The notes under the pieces were generated by a model, which did no database searches, was not told the origin of the DNA, and worked only from the letters and a program-made list of their open reading frames with translations. Positions 36,915 through 44,597 of a DNA stretch of 64,000 bases are shown here, piece after piece; the stretch's first letter is position 1; each line of letters starts with the position of its first letter. This DNA is from Granulicella sp. Its GTDB lineage: Bacteria > Acidobacteriota > Terriglobia > Terriglobales > Acidobacteriaceae. Position numbers and translations under genes: made by a program. The stretch is from contig DAIDGQ010000027.1 of the NCBI GenBank assembly GCA_027452215.1, positions 62,001 to 126,000 on the forward strand. Direction: 5' to 3'.

Positions 36915-37775
36915 TTAGCTCCCCAGCTTCTTCGCTTCGTCCGCTAGCCTCTGCGTCATCAGCGCGATCGCGCCCGGATGCTCGTCGATCAGAATATACT
37001 TCCGGCCATTGCGCAGCGCCGCGACGCCAGTCGTTCCGGAGCCCGCGAAGAAGTCCAGTACCGTGTCCCCGGCGTTGCTGTGGACGCGCACGATTCGCTC
37101 TAAGATTCCCAGCGGCTTCTGCGTCGGGTAGCCCGTCTTCTCCTTGCCCGTAGGCGAAACGATCGTGTGCCACCACACGTCCGTCGGCGTCTTGCCGCGA
37201 GCCGCTTTTTCCGCTCCCACCAGCCCCGGCGCCATGTAAGGAATCCGATCCGTCGCATCCAGGTTGAACGTATAGCTGCCGGGATCTTTGCTGTACCAGA
37301 GGATATTGTCGTGCTTAGCGGGCCATCGTTTCGTGGAGCGAGCGCCGTAGTCATAGGCCCAGATAATCTCGTTCTGAAAGCACGCGCGCCCCGCCCCGCC
37401 ATCCAGCGCAAACACCTCGTCGAGCATCACCTTTACATAGTGAACCTCGCGCGGATCGATGTGCACAAACATCGATCCAGTGGCAGTGAGGATGCGTCGT
37501 GCCTCCGTCATGCGAGGCCGCAAAAATCCGATGTAGTCGTCGAAAACATCCGCATAGATCGGAGTGGATTCCAGCTTCTCCGTGCGATAGCGATTGCCTC
37601 CGAACCCCGTGCGGTCGCCCTCCGCGTCGCGCACGGTGCGGATGCGGCCGCGCCTCTGCGTCACGCCCGTGTTGAACGGAGGGTCTATATAAATCAACTC
37701 GACGCTCGCGTCCGGCAACGAGCGCAGCGCGGCGAGATTCTCTCCTTCGAGGATGCAATTTGCAACGCGATTCAA
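36915..37775 (-). CDS. Site-specific DNA methyltransferase (N6-adenine/N4-cytosine type)
   Basis: This 286-residue beta-class-like methyltransferase has motif IV VELIYIDPPFNTGVTQRRGR near residues 26-45 and motif I near the C-terminus, DTVLDFFAGSGTTGVAALR, with YPTQKPLGILERIV before it. Other parts are MFVHIDPREVHYVKVMLDEV and IIWAYDYGARSTKRWPAKHD. The TTG at 37775 is my preferred start (GGAG about 8 nt upstream), because the longer frame to 38000 runs into the TIGR03435 gene and has no methyltransferase similarity. No restriction endonuclease is adjacent, so this is an orphan. The target sequence is unknown. Confidence 0.85.
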   Translation of the reverse strand: MNRVANCILEGENLAALRSLPDASVELIYIDPPFNTGVTQRRGRIRTVRDAEGDRTGFGGNRYRTEKLESTPIYADVFDDYIGFLRPRMTEARRILTATGSMFVHIDPREVHYVKVMLDEVFALDGGAGRACFQNEIIWAYDYGARSTKRWPAKHDNILWYSKDPGSYTFNLDATDRIPYMAPGLVGAEKAARGKTPTDVWWHTIVSPTGKEKTGYPTQKPLGILERIVRVHSNAGDTVLDFFAGSGTTGVAALRNGRKYILIDEHPGAIALMTQRLADEAKKLGS

Positions 37776-37825
37776 AAAGTGTCTCCGAGCTGAGTCTATT
37801 ACCGATCGCGTCCGATCGGTCGCAC

Positions 37826-38620
37826 TCAGTTTGCCGACGGCCGTTCCACCGAATCGACGACGAGCGCATCGGCCAACCCGCGCGTCGCCTCCAGCTTCAG
37901 TCCAAGCTGCTGCTGCATTGCAGTAAAGAGTGGGGGACAAGGCGCATCCGCCGGTGCTACCGCCAGCTCCCCTCCAAATTGCGTCTCGTCGGGAGCCCAC
38001 TCCAAGTCGAAATCATAACGTCCCGAGAGACCCGTCTTATCCACCACCGGCCGATCGAAGATCGCCCGCTGCATCAATGCTGCAAGGTCATGCATCGTCG
38101 CATTCCGTGCCGGAAGAACCACGCGTTCCGGATACACAACGCTGATCAACTGGGCCGGATCATCCAGTGGAGAGGTGCTCGGCTTCAGCTTCGGCCCTCC
38201 CTTCGCGACCTCAAGCTGGTAGATCGAAAACTCCTTTTCTTCGCGATGAAACGTGAGCTTGAACCTGTCCGACAAAAGATTGCGAAGCATCGCCATCTGC
38301 TCGTCGTGCGTCGGGCGAACCGCGCCTGGAGTTACCGCGAGGATGTCGTAGTGGTCCGATTCCATCCAGCCCGGCCCTCCCGATATCACCCGAGGACTCA
38401 CCTCATAAGCCGCCGCAATCAGCAGCTTCAGCGTGTAATCTTTCTCCACAAATCGGTCCGTGCCCTGCATCGTAATGAACCGGGATGACTTTGCCTCATG
38501 AGCCGCGGGCTTGATCGTCGCCACCTCAAACGCATCGAAACGAGGGCGCGCAGCAGGTGTCTGCGCCATGAGTCCCGAAACCGAAATCGCCAGAGCCGCC
38601 GCTGCCATTCGTCGCATCAT
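37826..38620 (-). CDS. TIGR03435-family secreted protein
   Basis: This 264-residue protein has signal peptide MAAAALAISVSGLMAQ. Family features are RFDAFEVATIKPAAHEAKSS, LKLLIAAAYEVSPRVISGGP, MLRNLLSDRFKLTFHREEKE, YQLEVAKGGPKLKPS, IFDRPVVDKTGLSGRYDFDL and LGLKLEATRGLADALVVDSV ending near ERPSAN. TIGR03435 is a domain strongly expanded in Acidobacteria, often present in dozens of copies; its function is unknown. It is divergent from the hydroxyacyl-CoA dehydrogenase gene. The methyltransferase follows on the same strand after 50 bp. Confidence 0.88.
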   Translation of the reverse strand: MMRRMAAAALAISVSGLMAQTPAARPRFDAFEVATIKPAAHEAKSSRFITMQGTDRFVEKDYTLKLLIAAAYEVSPRVISGGPGWMESDHYDILAVTPGAVRPTHDEQMAMLRNLLSDRFKLTFHREEKEFSIYQLEVAKGGPKLKPSTSPLDDPAQLISVVYPERVVLPARNATMHDLAALMQRAIFDRPVVDKTGLSGRYDFDLEWAPDETQFGGELAVAPADAPCPPLFTAMQQQLGLKLEATRGLADALVVDSVERPSAN

Positions 38621-38753
38621 GGGTTGTCCCTCGAGAGCCGAACTCGTGCTCCATCATTCTCTCGCACTCCGTGTGAAATGGTGAATTCCAGCGTCATGCA
38701 CCCGCACCAAAGTATAGTGAGGTTGCAAAGCTTTGCTTTGCAGGAGACGCAGT

Positions 38754-39614
38754 ATGAGTACATCGGAACATCGCCTGGGAGTCGTCGGAGCAGGAACCAT
38801 GGGCAACGGCATCGCCCACGTATTTGCACGAGCCGGCTTCGACGTTGCGCTCTACGAGGTCAGCGAGCAGGCGCTCCAGCGAGGCCTCGCTGCCATTCGC
38901 ACTAACCTCGATCGCGAAGCCTCCAAGGGCAAGATCGATCCCGCCGAGGCTCCCGCAATCTTCGCTCGCATTCGCCCCGTTCTGCGGCTCCAGGAGCTCA
39001 GCTCATGCACCCTCGTCGTCGAGGCGGCCACCGAACGCCTGCAGGTCAAGCAGCAAATCTTTCGCGACCTCGACGAACTGTTGAAGGAGGACGCGATCCT
39101 CGCAACCAACACCTCCTCGATCTCCATCACCAAGCTCGCCGCAGGCACCGGCCGCCCGGATCGCGTCATCGGCATGCACTTCTTCAACCCGGTTCCGGTC
39201 ATGGCATTAGTCGAAGTCATCCGAGGCCTCCAGACCTCCGACGCAACCTATGAGACCGTCCGCGCACTCGCGCTGGACGCGGGCAAAACTCCCGTCGAAG
39301 TCAACGACGCAGCCGGCTTCATCTCCAACCGAGTCCTCATGCCTCTGCTCAACGAAGCCATGTTCGCCGTCATGGAAGGTGTCGCCACAGCGGAGGCTAT
39401 CGACGAAATCTTCCGCCTCGGTATGGCCCACCCGATGGGTCCGCTCACCCTCGCCGACTTCATTGGCCTCGACGTCTGCCTCGACATCATGCGAGTCCTC
39501 GAAGACGGTCTCGGCGATCCAAAATACAGACCCTGCCCACTCCTGATCCGCATGGTCGACGCAGGCTGGCTTGGCCGCAAATCCGGTCGCGGCTTCTATC
39601 AATACAAAAGCTAA
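38754..39614 (+). CDS. 3-hydroxybutyryl-CoA / 3-hydroxyacyl-CoA dehydrogenase
   Basis: This NAD-dependent enzyme oxidises 3-hydroxyacyl-CoA or reduces acetoacetyl-CoA. The 286-residue protein has LGVVGAGTMGNGIAHVFARA near the N-terminus, VVEAATERLQVKQQIFRDLD, ATNTSSISITKLAAGTGRPD, RVIGMHFFNPVPVMALVEVI with the catalytic His, and the C-terminal domain with GFISNRVLMPLLNEAMFAVM. The length fits the short Hbd/PaaH form without a hydratase domain. AGGAG 7 nt before the ATG at 38754 fixes the start. A TATAGT -10-like box lies at 38713. A MaoC-type gene follows 23 bp later. Confidence 0.94.
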   Translation: MSTSEHRLGVVGAGTMGNGIAHVFARAGFDVALYEVSEQALQRGLAAIRTNLDREASKGKIDPAEAPAIFARIRPVLRLQELSSCTLVVEAATERLQVKQQIFRDLDELLKEDAILATNTSSISITKLAAGTGRPDRVIGMHFFNPVPVMALVEVIRGLQTSDATYETVRALALDAGKTPVEVNDAAGFISNRVLMPLLNEAMFAVMEGVATAEAIDEIFRLGMAHPMGPLTLADFIGLDVCLDIMRVLEDGLGDPKYRPCPLLIRMVDAGWLGRKSGRGFYQYKS

Positions 39615-39637
39615 ACACCAGACCTAGGAGCAGGGAA

Positions 39638-40105
39638 TTGGCGACAGCGTTGTACTTTGAAGATCTACAGCCGGGCATGAAGTTCAACTCCATCCGTAGC
39701 TACTACGTCTCAGCGGAGGAGATCAAAGAATTCGCCGCCAAGTACGATCCGCAGCCGTTCCACATGGACGAGGCCGCCGCGGAGAACACCTTCTTCAAGG
39801 GGCTCGCTGCCTCGGGATGGTTGACTGCGGCCATCGTGATGCGCCTCCGCGTGGAGTCCACGACCATCGCCGGAGGCATGGTCGGCGCCGGGGTCGAGGA
39901 GATCCGTTTCACCCAGCCTGTTCGTCCTGGCGATTCACTCCGCACCGAGGCCGAGATTCTCGCCGTCCGCCGATCCAGCTCGCGGCCCAGCGTCGGTGTC
40001 GTCCGGTCGCGAACCCTCGTCTTCAACCAGCGCGACGAGGTCGTCATGAGCTCCACCGTGAACTTCCTCGCTCCCCTTCGAGTCGCCTCCGGATCCACCA
40101 CCTAG
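39638..40105 (+). CDS. MaoC-family hotdog hydratase
   Basis: MaoC-like enzymes hydrate trans-2-enoyl-CoA (R-specific) or related thioesters. The 155-residue protein has YFEDLQPGMKFNSIRSYYVS, IKEFAAKYDPQPFHMDEAAA with the catalytic Asp-x4-His pair, GLAASGWLTAAIVMRL, and VGAGVEEIRFTQPVRPGDSL. The start is a TTG with an AGGAG about 8 nt upstream. Paired with the dehydrogenase above, it suggests a short fatty-acid or polyhydroxybutyrate-type route, but the substrate is not defined. Confidence 0.88.
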   Translation: MATALYFEDLQPGMKFNSIRSYYVSAEEIKEFAAKYDPQPFHMDEAAAENTFFKGLAASGWLTAAIVMRLRVESTTIAGGMVGAGVEEIRFTQPVRPGDSLRTEAEILAVRRSSSRPSVGVVRSRTLVFNQRDEVVMSSTVNFLAPLRVASGSTT

Positions 40106-40187
40106 AGGAACCACGACGGAGTCCAGCCGACGTCCTCACGCTCCGTGCGTACCGTTAAATCACAGGTCGTCGGCGTATCGTTGAAGA

Positions 40188-41171
40188 GTGCGAATGACAG
40201 TGCTGGCATCGGGCTCCAAGGGCAATGCGACGGTGATCGCCGCAGGCTCGACGACCATCCTCGTCGATGCTGGATTGTCCTGCAAGGAGCTGCTCCGCCG
40301 CATGGCGCAGGTAGGAGAAGATCCCGCCGCGCTCAAGGCCATCCTGATCACGCACGAGCATCTCGACCACGTAGCCGGGCTGTCCGTGCTCGCCCGGCGC
40401 CTCAAGATCCCGGTCTTTTTTACCGAGCAGACGCATCGCGCCTGGGTCCGTATGCTGACCCCTCGTTCCACCATGAGCTACGCCAAATGGCTCGAGCTCA
40501 TGCAGCGCGAGAAGGAAGCCCGCGCCGAGCAGACCGCCGCCGCCTTCGCTCCAGAAGCTGCCAGCACGGATTCGCCAGATAGCAACGAAAGCGAATCCGA
40601 AGCCCCCGCCACCGCCGAGCGCTCCGAACCAGCCGCCCCCAAAGTCAAGGCCGACCCCGCCTTTCTCCCAGCCATCGAGTACTTCCGCGCCGGTCACAAC
40701 TTCTCTATCGGCGACATCGACATCAATCCCTTCACCATCCCGCACGACGCCGTCGACCCCTGCGGCTTCGTCTTCCACGCTCGCTCCGAGTCGATCCGCA
40801 TGGCCATCGCCACCGACCTCGGCTACGTCCCCCCCAACGTCAAGATGGCCCTCAAGCAGGTCGACGTCCTCCTGCTCGAATCCAACCACGACCTCGAGAT
40901 GCTCAAGGACGGCCCCTACCCCTGGTCGGTCAAGCAACGAGTCCTCTCGCGCGTCGGCCATCTGTCGAATACCGCGGCAGCAGAGTTTCTCCAGCGCGAC
41001 TACGATGGCGGAGCCCACACCATCGTCCTCGGCCATCTGTCTCAGAGCAATAACCTGCCTGAGCTCGCCCGCCTCGCCGCCGAGCAAGCCATCGGCACCC
41101 GCATGAGCCTGCTCGGCAATCGCGTCCTGCTCGCCGCGCAGGATGCCCCTCTCGACCCGATCTGCCTCTGA
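40188..41171 (+). CDS. MBL-fold hydrolase (YycJ/WalJ-like)
   Basis: This 327-residue metallo-beta-lactamase-fold protein has an N-terminal TVLASGSKGNATVIAAGSTT and metal motif LITHEHLDHVAGLSVLARRL, with VLLLESNHDLEMLKDGPYPW and VLGHLSQSNNLPELA at the C-terminus. This is the YycJ/WalJ pattern (exonuclease-like). An acidic, Ala/Glu-rich insertion of about 50 residues (residues about 105-150, containing STDSPDSNESESEAPATAER) is absent from typical YycJ, which is about 264 residues long. A GTG at 40188 starts it (MRMTVLASG). Confidence 0.88.
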   Translation: MRMTVLASGSKGNATVIAAGSTTILVDAGLSCKELLRRMAQVGEDPAALKAILITHEHLDHVAGLSVLARRLKIPVFFTEQTHRAWVRMLTPRSTMSYAKWLELMQREKEARAEQTAAAFAPEAASTDSPDSNESESEAPATAERSEPAAPKVKADPAFLPAIEYFRAGHNFSIGDIDINPFTIPHDAVDPCGFVFHARSESIRMAIATDLGYVPPNVKMALKQVDVLLLESNHDLEMLKDGPYPWSVKQRVLSRVGHLSNTAAAEFLQRDYDGGAHTIVLGHLSQSNNLPELARLAAEQAIGTRMSLLGNRVLLAAQDAPLDPICL

Positions 41172-41270
41172 CAGCCGCCGCTCCATTCGCACCACGACAT
41201 CTTCAGCGGCAACATGGCCCTATCAACGAATCTTAGAATCAACTAGAATGAATAGAGCGTTAAGAGATTC

Positions 41271-41780
41271 ATGGCGACAAATTCAACTCATCCCCGAGAA
41301 GCTGGTCAAGAAACCTGCAACGACCCTGTAGTCGGAGCGATTCTCTCGGGCTGGCGCTACGACATCTCCGGCATCTCTCCCGACCTCCGAGTTGATTACG
41401 AGGCTCACCTCTACGGCTGCGCCCACTGTCGCCGCAAGCAGCGCCTGCATCGCACCGTAGACGTCCTTCTGCTCGCCGCAACGTCGCTTTCCTTCGCTGC
41501 GTTTCTGCTGGCCGCGCTGGTCATGCACCGCGTGGAGGCCATGAACCACATCAGCAACGTCCAGCATCTGCATCTGCACGATCAGGCCATCCCTCTGCTG
41601 CGCATCCCGTCCAGCGTCTCCATCAGCCTGGAGGCCGTGGCGATCGTCGGCGTGCTGGTCTCCATGCTTCTCTGGACCCTCGTCACCATTACGACGCCCA
41701 TCCCCAGCATGGTCTCCGCCATCTTCCGGGAGCGAATCTCGCCGGAACTGCGCGAGCGCCTGCGCAAGCAGGCTGCCTGA
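41271..41780 (+). CDS. Membrane protein with an N-terminal CxxC site
   Basis: This 169-residue protein has residues 1-60 soluble with YEAHLYGCAHCRRKQRLHRT (a single CxxC, possibly zinc or redox). Membrane segments follow at VLLLAATSLSFAAFLLAALV and VAIVGVLVSMLLWTLVTITT, with a His-rich loop (VQHLHLHDQ) between them. I recognise no family. It is located between the MBL hydrolase and the rhomboid gene, which starts 21 bp after it, suggesting co-transcription. The function is unknown. Confidence 0.65.
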   Translation: MATNSTHPREAGQETCNDPVVGAILSGWRYDISGISPDLRVDYEAHLYGCAHCRRKQRLHRTVDVLLLAATSLSFAAFLLAALVMHRVEAMNHISNVQHLHLHDQAIPLLRIPSSVSISLEAVAIVGVLVSMLLWTLVTITTPIPSMVSAIFRERISPELRERLRKQAA

Positions 41781-41801
41781 TCCGAACCCGCGCCCACGAC
41801 C

Positions 41802-42692
41802 GTGACCAACCTTCCCCAGACTGAACCGCTGCAACCATCGCCGACCGCCGAGCCGTTCGAAGCCATCATTCCAGCCAGGGTAGAGAAGCGCGTCTCGCTC
41901 TGGGGGTACCCCGCCACTTATCTCCTCATGGGCATCAACTTCGCCGTCTTCGCGGCGATGTTCAGCTCCGGCCCTGTCATGGCTCTCATCCATCAGCACG
42001 ACTGGGCCGGCGTCCTCACCGCCTCATTTGACCGCGACACCCTGGTCCGCTTCGGCGGCACCGCCACCGACCTCGTTCAGCAGGGCGAGTGGTGGAGGCT
42101 CATCACCGGAACCTTCGTCCACCTCACCATCCTGCACATTGCGCTCAACATGTGGTGTCTCTGGAACCTTGGCCTCTTCGGTGAGCCGCTCCTCGGCAAG
42201 CGAGGCCTCATCGCCGTCTATCTCCTCACCGGCACCGCCGGCATGATGTTCTCCTACACCTCCAGCATCCTCTACAAGCAGATCGGCATGACCGTCGTCG
42301 GTGCGTCCGGAGCCGTCTTCGGCATCGCCGGAATCCTGATCGTGCTGCTCTCCAACCGCAAGCTCTCTCTCCCCTGGGACGAGCTCCGCAGCCTGCGCCG
42401 CCAGGTCATCTTCTTCGCCATCGCGAACCTCGTCATCGGCATGACCCCCAACATGCTCGGCCTGGCCTCCCCCAGCCAGCTCAGACTCGTCCACCTGGAC
42501 CTCGACATGCTTCCCCGCATCGACAACTCGGCCCATATCGGAGGCTTCCTCACCGGCCTCGCCCTCGGCCTCCCGCTCTTTCCCCGGATGGCATCCGGCC
42601 GCTCCAGCTACCGGCAGCGTCAGAAGCTCACCTTCACGCTGGCCGCCCTGCTCCTCTGTCTCTTTGGCTACGCTCTTTCCAAGTTCGCCTAG
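41802..42692 (+). CDS. Rhomboid-family intramembrane serine protease
   Basis: This 296-residue membrane protease cleaves membrane proteins within the bilayer. The signatures are GEWWRLITGTFVHLTILHIA and ALNMWCLWNLG in the second helix, the catalytic serine in VVGASGAVFGIAG, and the catalytic histidine in IDNSAHIGGFLTGLALGLP. A loop between helices contains about 25 extra residues. GTG is the start. A bidirectional terminator follows. Confidence 0.92.
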   Translation: MTNLPQTEPLQPSPTAEPFEAIIPARVEKRVSLWGYPATYLLMGINFAVFAAMFSSGPVMALIHQHDWAGVLTASFDRDTLVRFGGTATDLVQQGEWWRLITGTFVHLTILHIALNMWCLWNLGLFGEPLLGKRGLIAVYLLTGTAGMMFSYTSSILYKQIGMTVVGASGAVFGIAGILIVLLSNRKLSLPWDELRSLRRQVIFFAIANLVIGMTPNMLGLASPSQLRLVHLDLDMLPRIDNSAHIGGFLTGLALGLPLFPRMASGRSSYRQRQKLTFTLAALLLCLFGYALSKFA

Positions 42693-42711
42693 CGCAGAAC
42701 CACCACAAAAC

Positions 42712-42744
42712 AAAAGAGCCAGCTGACCTCCGGCTGACTCTTTT
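42712..42744. terminator. Bidirectional terminator between rhomboid and XRE genes
   Basis: AAAAGAGCCAGC (42712-42723) and GGCTGACTCTTTT (42732-42744) form a stem of about 12 bp with one mismatch and an 8-nt loop, flanked by A and T tracts. It can serve the rhomboid gene on the plus strand and the XRE gene on the minus strand. Confidence 0.8.
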
Positions 42745-42773
42745 CTAATGCTTGATCCTGCCCCGCCAGCGTC

Positions 42774-43187
42774 TTAGCTGACTGACGTCGTAGCCGTCGC
42801 CGCAAACTTCCGAACCATCGCCAGTAGCAGCTTGCGATCGCTCTCATTCAAGCTCGCCGAGTAGCGCTGCACCTGCGTCAAAAACCGAATCTCATCTTCG
42901 CTCAGCGTCACGCTGTAGTTTTCCTTCACCGGATCTTCCGAGAAGAACTGGCTCAGCGGCATCTCCAGCGACGCCGCAATCTTCTGCAGCGTCTCCAGCG
43001 ACGGTACCGTGTGACCGTTTTCTACACGTGACAGGTAGCACCGCAGCAGACCCGTGCGCTTCTCGATGTCTCCCTGCGACATCCCGCGCTGCAGACGGAA
43101 GTCGCGGATCGTGGCCCCGATATTGATTGGAGTCGGCGCCGAACTCACGAACTGCTCTTCCAGCGATACTGTGTGCATATTTGCCAT
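42774..43187 (-). CDS. XRE-family transcriptional regulator
   Basis: This 137-residue regulator has a Cro/C1-type helix-turn-helix at residues about 25-80: GATIRDFRLQRGMSQGDIEK, RTGLLRCYLSRVENGHTVPS, LETLQKIAASLEMPLSQFF. The C-terminal part (VTLSEDEIRFLTQVQRYSAS) is helical and may dimerise. I start at the ATG at 43187. Upstream codons back to 43223 are in frame, but would lie in the probable promoter, and no ribosome site supports either start. An inverted repeat (43253-43284) lies upstream and could be an autoregulatory operator. Confidence 0.85.
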   Translation of the reverse strand: MANMHTVSLEEQFVSSAPTPINIGATIRDFRLQRGMSQGDIEKRTGLLRCYLSRVENGHTVPSLETLQKIAASLEMPLSQFFSEDPVKENYSVTLSEDEIRFLTQVQRYSASLNESDRKLLLAMVRKFAATATTSVS

Positions 43188-43252
43188 TAGCCGTAAAGTA
43201 ACTATCCAGAGCGAGTGTGGCAAGAGCTAAGTTTAAAATCCTTCTCGTACTC

Positions 43253-43284
43253 GTACCATTCCAGATTCGTGTACGGAACGGTAC
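43253..43284. promoter_or_regulatory. Near-perfect inverted repeat upstream of the XRE regulator
   Basis: GTACCATTCC (43253-43262) and GGAACGGTAC (43275-43284) match as an inverted repeat with one mismatch and a 12-bp spacer. The two half-sites are centred about 22 bp apart, roughly two turns of DNA. It lies 66 bp upstream of the XRE ATG and just after fabG, so it may be an operator or a weak terminator. Confidence 0.4.
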
Positions 43285-43321
43285 TTGAGCTTCTGATCCC
43301 TAAATGCGCCCATAAAGCGGG

Positions 43322-44068
43322 TTAGCCCATGTACATCCCCCCATTTACGTCCATCGTATGGCCCGTGATGTACCCTGCTCCTTCGCTCGCCAGGAAGCTC
43401 ACCGCAGCCGCAATATCCCCATCGTTCCCGTAGCGCGCCAGAGGAATCTGCGTCAGGATCCCCGCCTTCTGCGCGTCCGTCAGCTCGTCGGTCATCGCCG
43501 TCTGGATAAATCCCGGAGCAATCGCGTTCACCGTGATCCCCCGGCTGGCAAACTCCCTCGCCAGCGACTTCGTCAGCCCGATCAGCCCCGCCTTCGACGC
43601 CGCATAGTTCGCCTGTCCCGCCGCTCCCGTCTCCCCCACCACCGACGTAATGTTAATCACCCGTCCCCACCGGCCCTTCATCATCGACGAAATCACCGCC
43701 TGCGTCAGCAGAAACGCCCCCGTAAGGTTCGTCCGCAGCACCTCCTCAAAATCCGACAGCTTCATCCGCAGCGCCAACCCATCCTTGGTAATCCCGGCGT
43801 TATTCACCAGGATCTCCACCTTCCCCAGGTCCACCAGCACCGCCTTCGCGCAAGCCTTGATCGACTCCTCGCTGCTCACGTCCAGCGCATAGGCCTTCGC
43901 CTTGCCACCCGCGGCAGCAATCTCGGCGGCCACGGCCTCCAGCTTTTCGACATTCCGTGCAGCCAGCGCTACGGTCGCCCCGGCCCGGGCCAGCTCAATC
44001 GCACAAGCCCGTCCAATCCCCTGGCTCGCGCCGGTAACCAGCGCGATTCTTCCTTCGAGAGTGCTCAT
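43322..44068 (-). CDS. fabG: 3-oxoacyl-[acyl-carrier-protein] reductase FabG
   Basis: FabG is the NADPH-dependent reductase of fatty-acid elongation. The 248-residue short-chain dehydrogenase has the cofactor motif ALVTGASQGIGRACAIELA, ILVNNAGITKDGLALRMKLS, the catalytic set INITSVVGETGAAGQANYAA with YxxxK (YAASK), NAIAPGFIQTAMTDEL, and C-terminal GYITGHTMDVNGGMYM. The start overlaps the end of the upstream membrane-protein gene by 4 nt. The rest of the fab genes are not nearby. Confidence 0.95.
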   Translation of the reverse strand: MSTLEGRIALVTGASQGIGRACAIELARAGATVALAARNVEKLEAVAAEIAAAGGKAKAYALDVSSEESIKACAKAVLVDLGKVEILVNNAGITKDGLALRMKLSDFEEVLRTNLTGAFLLTQAVISSMMKGRWGRVINITSVVGETGAAGQANYAASKAGLIGLTKSLAREFASRGITVNAIAPGFIQTAMTDELTDAQKAGILTQIPLARYGNDGDIAAAVSFLASEGAGYITGHTMDVNGGMYMG

Positions 44069-44526
44069 GAATTTCCTTCCGACCGCTTCAACCGTGCTTG
44101 CACATTTCTCATCGCACGGAGGAAAGCCGCTGTCATCATAATATTTATAGTTGTCCCGATAAGCCTCGGAAGCGATGACTCACCTCTAGTTTCCCATAGT
44201 CCGTATAGAAGAATGAGTGGCATGAGGATCACCCAAGTGCGAAACATTCGAACTTGGCGTTCCAGACGTCTACGAGTCTTTGCATCAAACGAACCTTCAG
44301 ACGATCTGCTTATGGCATCGTTAGAGACCATTTTCAGGGCTATGAATTGTTTACAAAGAAGAATAACGATGACAAACATGGCAACCCACAATAAAAGGGC
44401 TGCGATGCCGAAGCCGCGTGGCGAGATGTGGTGCGTTACAAGAAGGTAAGTCAGGATGGATAATGCGCTGGCCAAACCGAGGACAGCAATTATGATTCTC
44501 TTCGAAAACCACGCATCCAAAGTCAT
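44065..44526 (-). CDS. Hypothetical membrane protein
   Basis: This is a 153-residue protein with three to four hydrophobic helices: IIAVLGLASALSILTYLLVT, then GIAALLLWVAMFVIVILLCK, then TWVILMPLILLYGLW and GTTINIMMTAAFLRA. A basic segment lies between (SFDAKTRRRLERQVRMFR). There is no recognised family. The base composition is lower in GC than its neighbours, hinting at weaker selection or acquisition. Starts at 44526 (ATG, GAGAG 6 nt upstream), 44532 (ATG) and 44541 (TTG) are possible. It is coupled to fabG by an ATGA overlap. Confidence 0.6.
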   Translation of the reverse strand: MTLDAWFSKRIIIAVLGLASALSILTYLLVTHHISPRGFGIAALLLWVAMFVIVILLCKQFIALKMVSNDAISRSSEGSFDAKTRRRLERQVRMFRTWVILMPLILLYGLWETRGESSLPRLIGTTINIMMTAAFLRAMRNVQARLKRSEGNS

Positions 44527-44597
44527 GTCCATCTCTCTCAACGGAATCTCAATAAACGTACCAAATCACAGGTCAGCACGATATCCTTGTGCACGTC

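Noticed and set aside
35572-37176. 534-codon frame antisense to the sulfotransferase-like gene
   Set aside because: Covers part of two real genes on different frames and has no recognisable motif.
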